A stretch of 17,221 nt of DNA. Source: Methanoregula sp. (lineage in GTDB: Archaea; Halobacteriota; Methanomicrobia; Methanomicrobiales; Methanospirillaceae). Each line of letters starts with the position of its first letter. The stretch's first letter is position 1. Positions 7,605 to 13,982 of the stretch are shown here, piece by piece. Under the pieces are notes generated by a model. The model worked only from the letters and a program-made list of their open reading frames with translations, was not told the origin of the DNA and did not search any database. The stretch is from assembly GCA_030653335.1 (NCBI GenBank), contig JAURZP010000518.1, forward strand, positions 1-17,221. The letters are read 5' to 3'. The translations under genes and the position numbers were made by a program.

Positions 7605-8924
7605 TCATTTTTGCACGACCCGAATCTTTGTATAAATTTCCCTTGGATTCACAACAAACCAAACGCATACGAACAATGCGAGGTATTCCAAAGTGAACAT
7701 CATTAATGTAAGCATCCACCCGGAAGATAGCATGGGTTCTGTGTATTGAATCGCTGTATAGAATGCACCGAACATCAGGGGAAATTCAATATAAGCCAAT
7801 GCCTGAACAACATATATTAACACTATCTTTTTGATGTCATCCACAGCAAGGATACAGATTAGTGGGGTGAACCAGACAATATACTGAGGGCTACGGACTT
7901 TTGCGCAGATAATGACAAGGATTATTGCACATAGTATTAATTTTATCAATAATTTCGGGTTCTTATCAGGGAATATATAGGCAATATACAAAATCGCGAG
8001 TATTCCGATTCCCATAAGAATATACATAACTGCTGAAATTGCTTCGATAGATACACTCAATTTGAAAACATCGTTTATCCATGAGTAAAGGGTAAATGTT
8101 ACCGTATTGGAGTAAAAACCCAATTCAGATCGTATGGGTATGTATATTTTGAGAGTGTCCGGGCTCAGTAAAAATAACGGTAAGAACAAAACGACAGATA
8201 TCGGGATAAAAACCTTCGCTGCACTAATGACTTCTTGTCTGATTGATGTTTCTTTAGAGTTATATAAGACAAAGAAAGGAAGTGCAAGAATGGGGAAGAC
8301 TTTTGTAAATAAGCCAAGAACCGAGGCGGCATACCCTTTGAACTCTTTTCCATATATTGTGAAGGTTATTGCCAGCATCAGCAGGCACGCGGGAAAGGCA
8401 TCATACTTCGTGATGACAAAATATGCGGCTGAAAATGCAGTTGCATACAACAGACCGGAATATAATGCGGTCCTTTCATCCCATAACCTAAGTCCGATCA
8501 GATACACGCACAGGGTCGTTACGATATCACAGAGCACCATGAGGATCTGGAAAGTATATACAAATGCCATGGCATTCTGTAACAAAAGTGCCGGTACAAT
8601 AGCAATCATCATGGGTACAAAAACAAGAATGGGATATTGAAAATCCGCAGCCCCAAAAGGATACTGTCCTTGTAGCGGCATAACGGCATGCTGAAAGTAC
8701 ACTCCAATATCAAAAAGGTCTATGAATGAATGGAAGACTGAGATCGTAAAAAAAACTACTAATAGTTTTGCCATGACGGACGCAAGAACCAAAAATAAAA
8801 TATGGCGTTTTACAGTTTTTGTATCAATTGTGTCGAATTGATTGCCGAGAAAGGAAAATGGGACTTTGCCTCTTTTTCCTTTTTTTGCCGAAGATTCAAT
8901 ATCATCTTTGGTTTTTTTTCCCAT
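7605..8924 (-). CDS. GT-C fold membrane glycosyltransferase (GT87/PMT-like)
   Basis: A 439-residue protein with about ten hydrophobic segments after a basic cytoplasmic N-terminus of about 40 residues (rich in K, MGKKTKDDIESSAKKGKRGK). The first extracytoplasmic loop after helix 1 carries IDLFDIGVYF with D69 and D72, then FQYPILVF, and KYDAFPA (D175) in a later segment. This pattern is typical of polyprenyl-phosphate-sugar-dependent glycosyltransferases of the DUF2029/GT87 and PMT type, where the loop Asp is catalytic. It would transfer a sugar, probably mannose from polyprenyl-phosphate mannose, to a lipid-linked glycan or protein on the outer face of the membrane. The acceptor cannot be told. 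It lies downstream of the two half-transporter genes on the same strand, 123 bases from the second. AT-rich like its neighbours. Confidence 0.78.
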   Translation of the reverse strand: MGKKTKDDIESSAKKGKRGKVPFSFLGNQFDTIDTKTVKRHILFLVLASVMAKLLVVFFTISVFHSFIDLFDIGVYFQHAVMPLQGQYPFGAADFQYPILVFVPMMIAIVPALLLQNAMAFVYTFQILMVLCDIVTTLCVYLIGLRLWDERTALYSGLLYATAFSAAYFVITKYDAFPACLLMLAITFTIYGKEFKGYAASVLGLFTKVFPILALPFFVLYNSKETSIRQEVISAAKVFIPISVVLFLPLFLLSPDTLKIYIPIRSELGFYSNTVTFTLYSWINDVFKLSVSIEAISAVMYILMGIGILAILYIAYIFPDKNPKLLIKLILCAIILVIICAKVRSPQYIVWFTPLICILAVDDIKKIVLIYVVQALAYIEFPLMFGAFYTAIQYTEPMLSSGWMLTLMMFTLEYLALFVCVWFVVNPREIYTKIRVVQK

Positions 8925-9047
8925 ATCAGATCGCCTTACTTTTTTGTTCAGTTGAATGTTTGTATCTATTCAAGAAATACTCTCGGAAATCGTTTTATGG
9001 AAAAGATGTGCAGATTATCCCCATTACGTGGCGCTGACTTATACAAA

Positions 9048-9380
9048 TTATAAATTGAAAATAATTACACCAATAGAAATTATGATTATCCCAATTATCT
9101 TATTTTTTGTGAAAGACTCCTTTAAAATCAGGTATGCCAATATAGGGATACAGATATAAGTCAATGAGTTCATTGCAAAAAAAACCTTCATCTCGAGTCC
9201 TTTCATGGCATAGATTGAGATAAACGCAACAAATGCAAAGATCATATACCCTGCTATCGATACCGGGTTTGTATAGATTCTTGCTCCCGTAGTTGAAGCA
9301 CGGGTTGCCCCAATTTTAAGCAATAAATGCCCTATACTCGTGAATAAAATTACTATCAAGGTCAAAAAGTAATAGATCAC
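9048..9380 (-). CDS. Half-size EamA/SMR-type transporter subunit (second)
   Basis: A 110-residue protein that is almost entirely four membrane helices, at about 3-22, 40-60, 66-86 and 91-108. The motif LKESFTKNKIIGIIIISIGV before the last helix is the EamA/drug-metabolite-transporter signature. The N-terminal HLLLKIGA resembles EmrE/ArnE-type proteins. Half-size members of this superfamily work as dimers; ArnE/ArnF flip a polyprenyl-phosphate aminosugar in Gram-negative bacteria. The GTG start overlaps the stop of the preceding half-transporter gene as GTGA and is preceded by AAGGAG at 8 bases, so the two are co-translated and probably form a heterodimer. The context (GT-C transferase downstream, polyprenyl-phosphate mannose synthase nearby) suggests a lipid-linked sugar as substrate; that is inference. 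Confidence 0.8.
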   Translation of the reverse strand: MIYYFLTLIVILFTSIGHLLLKIGATRASTTGARIYTNPVSIAGYMIFAFVAFISIYAMKGLEMKVFFAMNSLTYICIPILAYLILKESFTKNKIIGIIIISIGVIIFNL

Positions 9381-9778
9381 GATAGAATCTCCTTATCCCT
9401 TGCTAGATAAAAAACACCAACTGTAATTATTGATAAGCCGATGAAATTCATGAGTGAGATTGATTCGTGAAATAAAAAATAGGCGGATAACAAGACAATA
9501 AAATTAACCAGACTTCTGAAGGGATAAGCGAACGAGAGGGAGTAGTACTTCAATGCATATTGCCACACTAGGACCTGCAACCCCATCCCTCCTAAAATTA
9601 TAAAATAAATGAAAAATTCAACGGGTATCCCAAAAAAAAGATCGGTGGGGTTGCTTTGTGCTGCATATTTTGTACAAATTGCGCCGAATGCCTGTATTAT
9701 TATTGAGAGTATGAGAAGATGCAGATGAATTTTTGGGTGGAGATGCTCTCTTAATAGTACCCAATTTTTAGTAAGCAT
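9377..9778 (-). CDS. Half-size EamA/SMR-type transporter subunit (first)
   Basis: A four-helix membrane protein of 133 residues. The last segments read SLSFAYPFRSLVNFIVLLSA and LFHESISLMNFIGLSIITVGV, an EamA-type ending, and the first helix contains IIIQAFGAICTKYAA. The frame can be read 17 codons further to a TTG at 9829, but the extension is not membrane-like. It would be unusual for the family and has no ribosome site, so the ATG at 9778 is preferred; its own upstream signal is weak (GGAT). Its stop overlaps the start of the second half-transporter gene. Sequence differs clearly from its partner, so this is a heteromeric pair, not a recent tandem copy. Likely role: movement of a lipid-linked sugar across the membrane, by analogy with ArnE/F and from gene context. 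Confidence 0.78.
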   Translation of the reverse strand: MLTKNWVLLREHLHPKIHLHLLILSIIIQAFGAICTKYAAQSNPTDLFFGIPVEFFIYFIILGGMGLQVLVWQYALKYYSLSFAYPFRSLVNFIVLLSAYFLFHESISLMNFIGLSIITVGVFYLARDKEILS

Positions 9779-9884
9779 AAAATATCCAGAGAATTTGAAT
9801 TGAATTATTTCAATCCCATCGTATTTCAATATTTATTTTAGGGGATTAGAAAAAGAGAGATTCGATCTGAATGGAGGTAAGTTC

Positions 9885-10001
9885 GTGTTATATCAGCTTC
9901 AATCAAGAGAATTAAGAGAACTCGACAGGTACATTAAGAGGACCTTACTTGCAATAATCGATGTTTTTCCGCAATCAACCAAATCATTTATAAATATTTA
10001 A
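9885..10001 (+). CDS. Possible 38-residue ORF or remnant, strong ribosome site
   Basis: A GGAGGT at 9873-9878 stands 6 bases before a GTG at 9885, which opens 38 codons ending with TAA at 9999-10001, overlapping the TATA box of the next gene. The predicted peptide contains RELRELDRYIKRTLLAIIDV followed by FPQSTKSF. The KRTLLAIIDV stretch resembles the first residues of polysaccharide-biosynthesis membrane proteins of the CapD/FlaA1 type, where a basic segment leads into the first helix. The frame ends where the helix should go on. It may be a broken 5' remnant, a small leader peptide, or chance. An ATG at 9871 in another frame opens only 14 codons. Confidence 0.3.
   Translation: MLYQLQSRELRELDRYIKRTLLAIIDVFPQSTKSFINI
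9987..9996 (+). promoter_or_regulatory. TATA box of the class I methyltransferase gene
   Basis: TTTATAAATA is a near-ideal archaeal box A. Transcription would begin around 10017, leaving a leader of about 17 bases that holds GGTGAT at 10026-10031. The latter matches the 16S rRNA tail complement and stands 2 bases from the ATG. Confidence 0.65.
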
Positions 10002-10033
10002 CCGAATCTGTTATGCGAATTTCTTGGTGATGA

Positions 10034-10693
10034 ATGCAAGAATGGGATGGATATTGGGCAAAAGACCAACAAGCACATAATCGTATTTACGACAAAATTG
10101 CAGTTTTCTATCGAAGATATATAATTAAGCCCTATCTCAAAAAGTATTTTTCAAAATATTTCCTCAAAAAATTAATAATACTGCATGCGGGCTGTGGGGG
10201 AGGACAAGTAGAAGAAGGCATTATAGATTCGCAGTCGGTTATTGGATTGGATATCTCTGTAAATGCTTTAACACTTTACAGAAAAAACCATTGTGATTCT
10301 CCCCTCATTCTCGGAGATATCTCAAAAATTAGTATCAGGAATGAATCCTTGGATGGAATTTATAACCTTGGGGTGATGGAACATTTTTCCGAAGAACAGA
10401 TCAATCATATTTTTCTTGAATTTCATCGAATTTTGAAAAAAAACGGTAAGATCATTTTATTTTGGCCGCCAAGATATGGAACGACGGTAATTTTCCTAAA
10501 ATGTGTGCATTATTTTTTCAACTCATTGCTGGGAAAAAAGATACAGTTACACCCTCTCGAACCCAGTCTCATTCGATCGAAAAAACAAGTTGAAAAAATT
10601 GTTCAACTGGCGGGATTCAAACTCAAAGAGTATAATTTTTCCTTGGCTGATTTCTACACCTACGCCGTGATCGTTTTAGAAAAAGCAGACTAA
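10034..10693 (+). CDS. Class I SAM-dependent methyltransferase
   Basis: A 219-residue soluble enzyme with a Rossmann-like methyltransferase fold. Motif I is ILHAGCGGGQ at residues 49-58, the acidic end of strand 2 is GLDIS (D73), motif II is LGDISKI (D95), and NLGVMEHF at 111-118 is the usual post-motif block of Methyltransf_11/25 members. The C-terminal region (FWPPRYG, a hydrophobic helix, then SKKQVEKIVQLAGFKLKEY) is typical of sugar- or lipid-modifying methyltransferases in polysaccharide clusters. The substrate is unknown; a glycan hydroxyl or quinone-like lipid are both possible, and the setting favours glycan O-methylation. It is transcribed alone, divergent from the half-transporters and convergent with the mannose synthase gene, with which it shares a T/A-rich terminator. 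Strong AT bias like the rest of the island. Confidence 0.82.
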   Translation: MQEWDGYWAKDQQAHNRIYDKIAVFYRRYIIKPYLKKYFSKYFLKKLIILHAGCGGGQVEEGIIDSQSVIGLDISVNALTLYRKNHCDSPLILGDISKISIRNESLDGIYNLGVMEHFSEEQINHIFLEFHRILKKNGKIILFWPPRYGTTVIFLKCVHYFFNSLLGKKIQLHPLEPSLIRSKKQVEKIVQLAGFKLKEYNFSLADFYTYAVIVLEKAD

Positions 10694-10712
10694 TTTTTTA
10701 TTTTTAAAAAAA
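10694..10712. terminator. Shared bidirectional T-rich terminator
   Basis: Directly after the methyltransferase stop come six T, one A, five T and seven A. Read on the plus strand this ends the methyltransferase transcript; on the minus strand the A-run becomes seven T that would end the mannose synthase operon 15 bases past its stop. Confidence 0.6.
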
Positions 10713-10727
10713 GTGGGTGTTTGTTGA

Positions 10728-11480
10728 TCAAATTTCCTCTTTTTTCAACTTAACCAAAAATTTTTGGTTGCAAAATTGGATATTCCAGAACATAGCAAGC
10801 ATAAAAAACAGACATTGGACCATATCACTAAATCTCAGTTTTGAGTGCCCATATGTCCGTGGTGGAAGTGCAATCGGGATCTCCTTTATTTTATATTCAT
10901 TTAAATTCAGGATAGCGAGACTCTCAAAAAAAAATGAGTACCCCTTACTAGACACCAGTCCAAAAACTTCAACGGGAATAGTATCAATCCTGTACAACCG
11001 GAATGCACCTGTTGCATCATAGGGCATCCTTAATAGAATCTTTGTGAGTAAGTGACCAGTCCGGGTTAAAAATTTTCTCCATAAATTCCATCCGCTCAGA
11101 CTGTTATCAAGAATATGTCGTGAACCAATCACAACATCATACTCTTCAGCAAATTTTAATAAATCTGGGATATTGTCAGGGGAATGGGTGAAATCGCAAT
11201 CCATGGTAATTAAATAAGAGTATCCATGGGAATACGCCCATTGAATTCCATCGGAATGTGCGCTTCCAATCCCTAATTTTCCCGGTCTGTGAATTACCAA
11301 TACAGGGATTATATTTTTTGCCAATTCATCTAAAACCGAACCAGTACCATCCGGAGAGTTATCATCAACAAATAACACATCTGCCGCTATCCCGGTCATA
11401 GATATATCATGACACATTTTTTTAACATTCTCTTTCTCATTATACGTTGGTATCATGACCAGAATTTTTTTATCGCTCAT
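10728..11480 (-). CDS. Polyprenyl-phosphate mannose synthase-like GT2
   Basis: A 250-residue GT2 (GT-A fold) enzyme of the dolichyl-phosphate mannose synthase type. Diagnostic blocks are IPTYNEKENV at 10-19, VDDNSPDGTG at 38-47, the metal-binding MDCDFTHSP with D94 and D96, DATGAFRLYR at 155-164, GYSFFFE at 180-186 and the YGHSKL loop near 210. It would transfer mannose, or a related hexose, from a GDP-sugar to a polyprenyl (dolichyl) phosphate at the cytoplasmic membrane face. The catalytic domain is followed by only about 35 residues with one hydrophobic segment, so it is the short soluble or peripheral type rather than the fused type with extra membrane domains. The start has AGGAGA 6 bases upstream. 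It overlaps the end of the GMD-like gene by 11 bases and is last in a three-gene operon. Confidence 0.9.
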   Translation of the reverse strand: MSDKKILVMIPTYNEKENVKKMCHDISMTGIAADVLFVDDNSPDGTGSVLDELAKNIIPVLVIHRPGKLGIGSAHSDGIQWAYSHGYSYLITMDCDFTHSPDNIPDLLKFAEEYDVVIGSRHILDNSLSGWNLWRKFLTRTGHLLTKILLRMPYDATGAFRLYRIDTIPVEVFGLVSSKGYSFFFESLAILNLNEYKIKEIPIALPPRTYGHSKLRFSDMVQCLFFMLAMFWNIQFCNQKFLVKLKKEEI

Positions 11481-12444
11481 CGTATTCTCCTGTCTTTTTA
11501 ACCAGTAATTTTACCATGTCAGAAAAGGTAATAGCTCTCTTCCAATCGGTTTTTCTCATTAATTTAGCCGGATTCCCTACTAGCGCGACCGTGGTACGGG
11601 TGATAATTTCCTTTCGCTCCTCAACAAAACCCCGCCAGTCCAACCCAAGGGCAGCAAAAGCAATACTCACAAATTCTTCTACCGTGTGCTTTTCGCCAGT
11701 TGCGATAATAAAATCATCCGCTTCTGTATGCAGAACTATCCTGTGCATTGCATCAACATAATCCAATGCAAACCCCCAGTCAACTTCTACGGACAGATCC
11801 CCCAAAATTACCCGGTTTAGTGGGTTTTTTTTGCAATTAATTGCACCTTTAACAATTTTTTGTGAGACGAATTGTTCACCCCGCAACCAGGATTCGTGAT
11901 TATAGAGAATTCCCACAGATGCAAAAACATGATGTACGGAACGATACATCCTGCAAAGATGCAACCCGGACGCCTTAGTTATCCCGTAAACAGATACGGG
12001 ATTAATTACCGTATTCTCATCTTGGGGCTCATCTATAGGTTTTCCAAAAATATGGGATGATGCTGCATAGAAGATTTTTGTGTTGGGAGAGAATCGCCTG
12101 ATCGCTTCTAAAAAATTAAATAAGGAAACGACATTCACGTCATAGCTTTGATGTAATAGATTTACCGGTTCTGCAACAGGATCCTGAGATGAATGATGGA
12201 TTGCCGCCAGATGATAAATCTCATCCGGTTGTAACACCTGAACTATGTGTGCGACTTCTTCAAAATTACAAATATCAAACGTTTTTGACCCATCCCAATC
12301 CTTGATATTTGTTATTATACTTCGTCTTCCTATTCCCAGAATAGAATATTTTTTCCCTTCAAGAAGGTTGTAAAGAAAGGTGCCGTCCTGTCCTGTTGCT
12401 CCTACAATAATCGCAATTGGCATCTTATCCGGACCCTGCTTCAT
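11470..12444 (-). CDS. GMD-like short-chain dehydrogenase lacking the dehydratase Glu
   Basis: A 324-residue NAD(P)-dependent extended SDR clearly of the GDP-mannose 4,6-dehydratase branch: GATGQDGTFL at 15-24, GIGRRS at 37-42, and the GMD blocks LYNHESWLRGEQFVSQKI, ILGDLSVEVDWGFALDYVDA and IATGEKHTVEEF. The catalytic Tyr and Lys are kept as YGITK (Y153, K157). However, the usual SSSEMFG triad block reads ASSHIFG, so His131 replaces the catalytic Glu needed for water elimination. Inference: not a dehydratase but a reductase or epimerase acting on a related GDP-keto sugar. It follows the C-methyltransferase gene by 6 bases and overlaps the mannose synthase gene, so it is in their operon. An ATG seven codons in (12423) gives a start, MPIAIIVGATGQDG, nearer the family norm; neither has a good ribosome site. 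Confidence 0.85.
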   Translation of the reverse strand: MKQGPDKMPIAIIVGATGQDGTFLYNLLEGKKYSILGIGRRSIITNIKDWDGSKTFDICNFEEVAHIVQVLQPDEIYHLAAIHHSSQDPVAEPVNLLHQSYDVNVVSLFNFLEAIRRFSPNTKIFYAASSHIFGKPIDEPQDENTVINPVSVYGITKASGLHLCRMYRSVHHVFASVGILYNHESWLRGEQFVSQKIVKGAINCKKNPLNRVILGDLSVEVDWGFALDYVDAMHRIVLHTEADDFIIATGEKHTVEEFVSIAFAALGLDWRGFVEERKEIITRTTVALVGNPAKLMRKTDWKRAITFSDMVKLLVKKTGEYDER

Positions 12445-12450
12445 AAAGAA

Positions 12451-13704
12451 TTATACAATCTCCACTTCCGGCAATGGAAAGATAAACTTACCGCCGTTTT
12501 TCAAAAATTCAGATTCCCTTTTCACAAATTCGTTCTTAAAATGCCAGGGAAGTACTAAAAAAAAGTCTGGTTTTAATGCCCTTGCCTCATCCTCAGAAAT
12601 TATTGGAATATTGTTACCCGGTGTTCGACTGCCCCATTTTTCAGGATTCCTTTCTGCAGCAGCGGTAATTAGCGATGAATCTATATCGAAATACTGGAGG
12701 AGAACATTTCCTTTTGTCGAGGCCCCATACACAAATATTCGTTTTCCCTTGCCTTTTTCTGTTTTTAATATTGTGTTCAGCTTTATTTTTATTCTTTCAA
12801 CCCTGTTACAGAAATCGATATAAGGTTTTTTAGTTTCTAGTTTCAGATCCTTTTCGTCTGCAATGACTTTATCCAGAATAGTTGCATTTGGTGTATACCC
12901 TGAATCTGCATGGGCAACATATAATTTGAAACTTCCACCATTTGTCAAATTGAGTTCAATATCAATGACTTTGAGATGATTTCTTTTTAGCATCCATTCG
13001 ATTTGATGAAACGAATAATACTCCAGATGTTCATGACATATAGTATCAAATGAATTCATCTCTAGCATTGTTGGCAAATAACTCTGTTCAAGGATCCATA
13101 TCCCATCCTTATGTAAAATCTGTTGAATATTTTCAACAAATTCCATAGGATTTTCAAGATCGTAGAACATTGCTATGGATGTGATAATTTTTGCTTTTTT
13201 ATCGGGAAAAACTGATTGGAAATTGGACGCAGTAAAGAAATCGCTTACAAGACGGATATCATCAGGGTAATATTTTTTATATTGTTCCCCTCCGGGATCC
13301 ATCCCGATTCTTTGGAGATTTTGCTGGGTATAGCACTTCAATAACGTTCCATCATTACATCCGATATCCAGAACGATATCATTTTTTTCAAGAGGTACAA
13401 TATTTTGGGCTTTATTGACGATATCGTTAAGATGATCGCTCATTGTCTTGTTAATCCCGGAACGATATCCATAGTCACATTTATACAATTGATCCAAAGG
13501 TACGGAGTGTTTTAGCTGGACTAAACCGCATGCACCAGTTTTTTTTGAGTTGTCGCACTTGATTAATACAAGTGGGGCGGATGGAGGATCCTGGTCATCC
13601 TTTTTTGGGAATCTCCCGGATAATACCTGATTGCCTAGATCAATAACAGTGATGAATTGATCATTTCCACAAATTCGGCATTTTTGTATTTCACTGATTT
13701 GCAT
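12451..13704 (-). CDS. TylC3-type sugar C-methyltransferase
   Basis: A 417-residue three-domain enzyme of the NDP-hexose C-methyltransferase family. The N-terminal zinc domain has CRIC (C9, C12) with C50 and C59 (Methyltransf_13). The SAM domain has VLDIGCNDGTLL at 111-122 and the active-site block TICHEHLEYYS near 221-231. The C-terminal domain has VYGASTKGN at 326-333 and ends LPWHFKNEF and FPLPEVEIV (Methyltransf_14). Characterised relatives add a methyl to carbon, typically C3, of an NDP-4-keto-6-deoxy sugar. Start: the frame extends 39 codons to an ATG at 13821, but the extension is unlike the family and has no ribosome site. The ATG at 13704 has GGTGAG 3 bases upstream and places the zinc domain at the N-terminus. 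First gene of the minus-strand operon, divergent from GMD. Confidence 0.9.
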   Translation of the reverse strand: MQISEIQKCRICGNDQFITVIDLGNQVLSGRFPKKDDQDPPSAPLVLIKCDNSKKTGACGLVQLKHSVPLDQLYKCDYGYRSGINKTMSDHLNDIVNKAQNIVPLEKNDIVLDIGCNDGTLLKCYTQQNLQRIGMDPGGEQYKKYYPDDIRLVSDFFTASNFQSVFPDKKAKIITSIAMFYDLENPMEFVENIQQILHKDGIWILEQSYLPTMLEMNSFDTICHEHLEYYSFHQIEWMLKRNHLKVIDIELNLTNGGSFKLYVAHADSGYTPNATILDKVIADEKDLKLETKKPYIDFCNRVERIKIKLNTILKTEKGKGKRIFVYGASTKGNVLLQYFDIDSSLITAAAERNPEKWGSRTPGNNIPIISEDEARALKPDFFLVLPWHFKNEFVKRESEFLKNGGKFIFPLPEVEIV

Positions 13705-13732
13705 TATCTCACCAAAATTATTTTGTAGTTGT

Positions 13733-13745
13733 GTAAATTTATTCG
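13733..13745 (-). promoter_or_regulatory. Possible TATA box of the C-methyltransferase operon
   Basis: On the minus strand AATAAATTTACAC lies about 35 bases before the ATG at 13704, at a usable distance. If real, the longer start at 13821 would be untranscribed from it. The rest of the divergent region 13746-13952 is AT-rich and shows no convincing gene. Confidence 0.35.
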
Positions 13746-13982
13746 ATGTTTGACGTAATAAACCAAAGCCCGTTTGTTTTTTCGCTTGTGAAAAAGAACG
13801 ATTACGAGACGCGGGAAGCATAAAGTAAGAACGAGCCGCAAAAATGTTACCAAACTTATTTCTTTTTTTAAAAGAATCAATTTTGGGAATAATAAAGGAA
13901 ATTTTTCGAACTCATAAAGAATGCCATTGAATCATTTGGAAGGAAAAATTGATTGAAAAAGATCGTAATAAGAGGGGCAGTT

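Noticed and set aside
8134..8640. 168-codon plus-strand frame inside the GT-C gene
   Set aside because: Antisense shadow of a hydrophobic coding region; no ribosome site or recognisable motif.
9779..9829. TTG start extending the first half-transporter gene by 17 residues
   Set aside because: No ribosome site, non-membrane sequence, and homologs begin just before the first helix.
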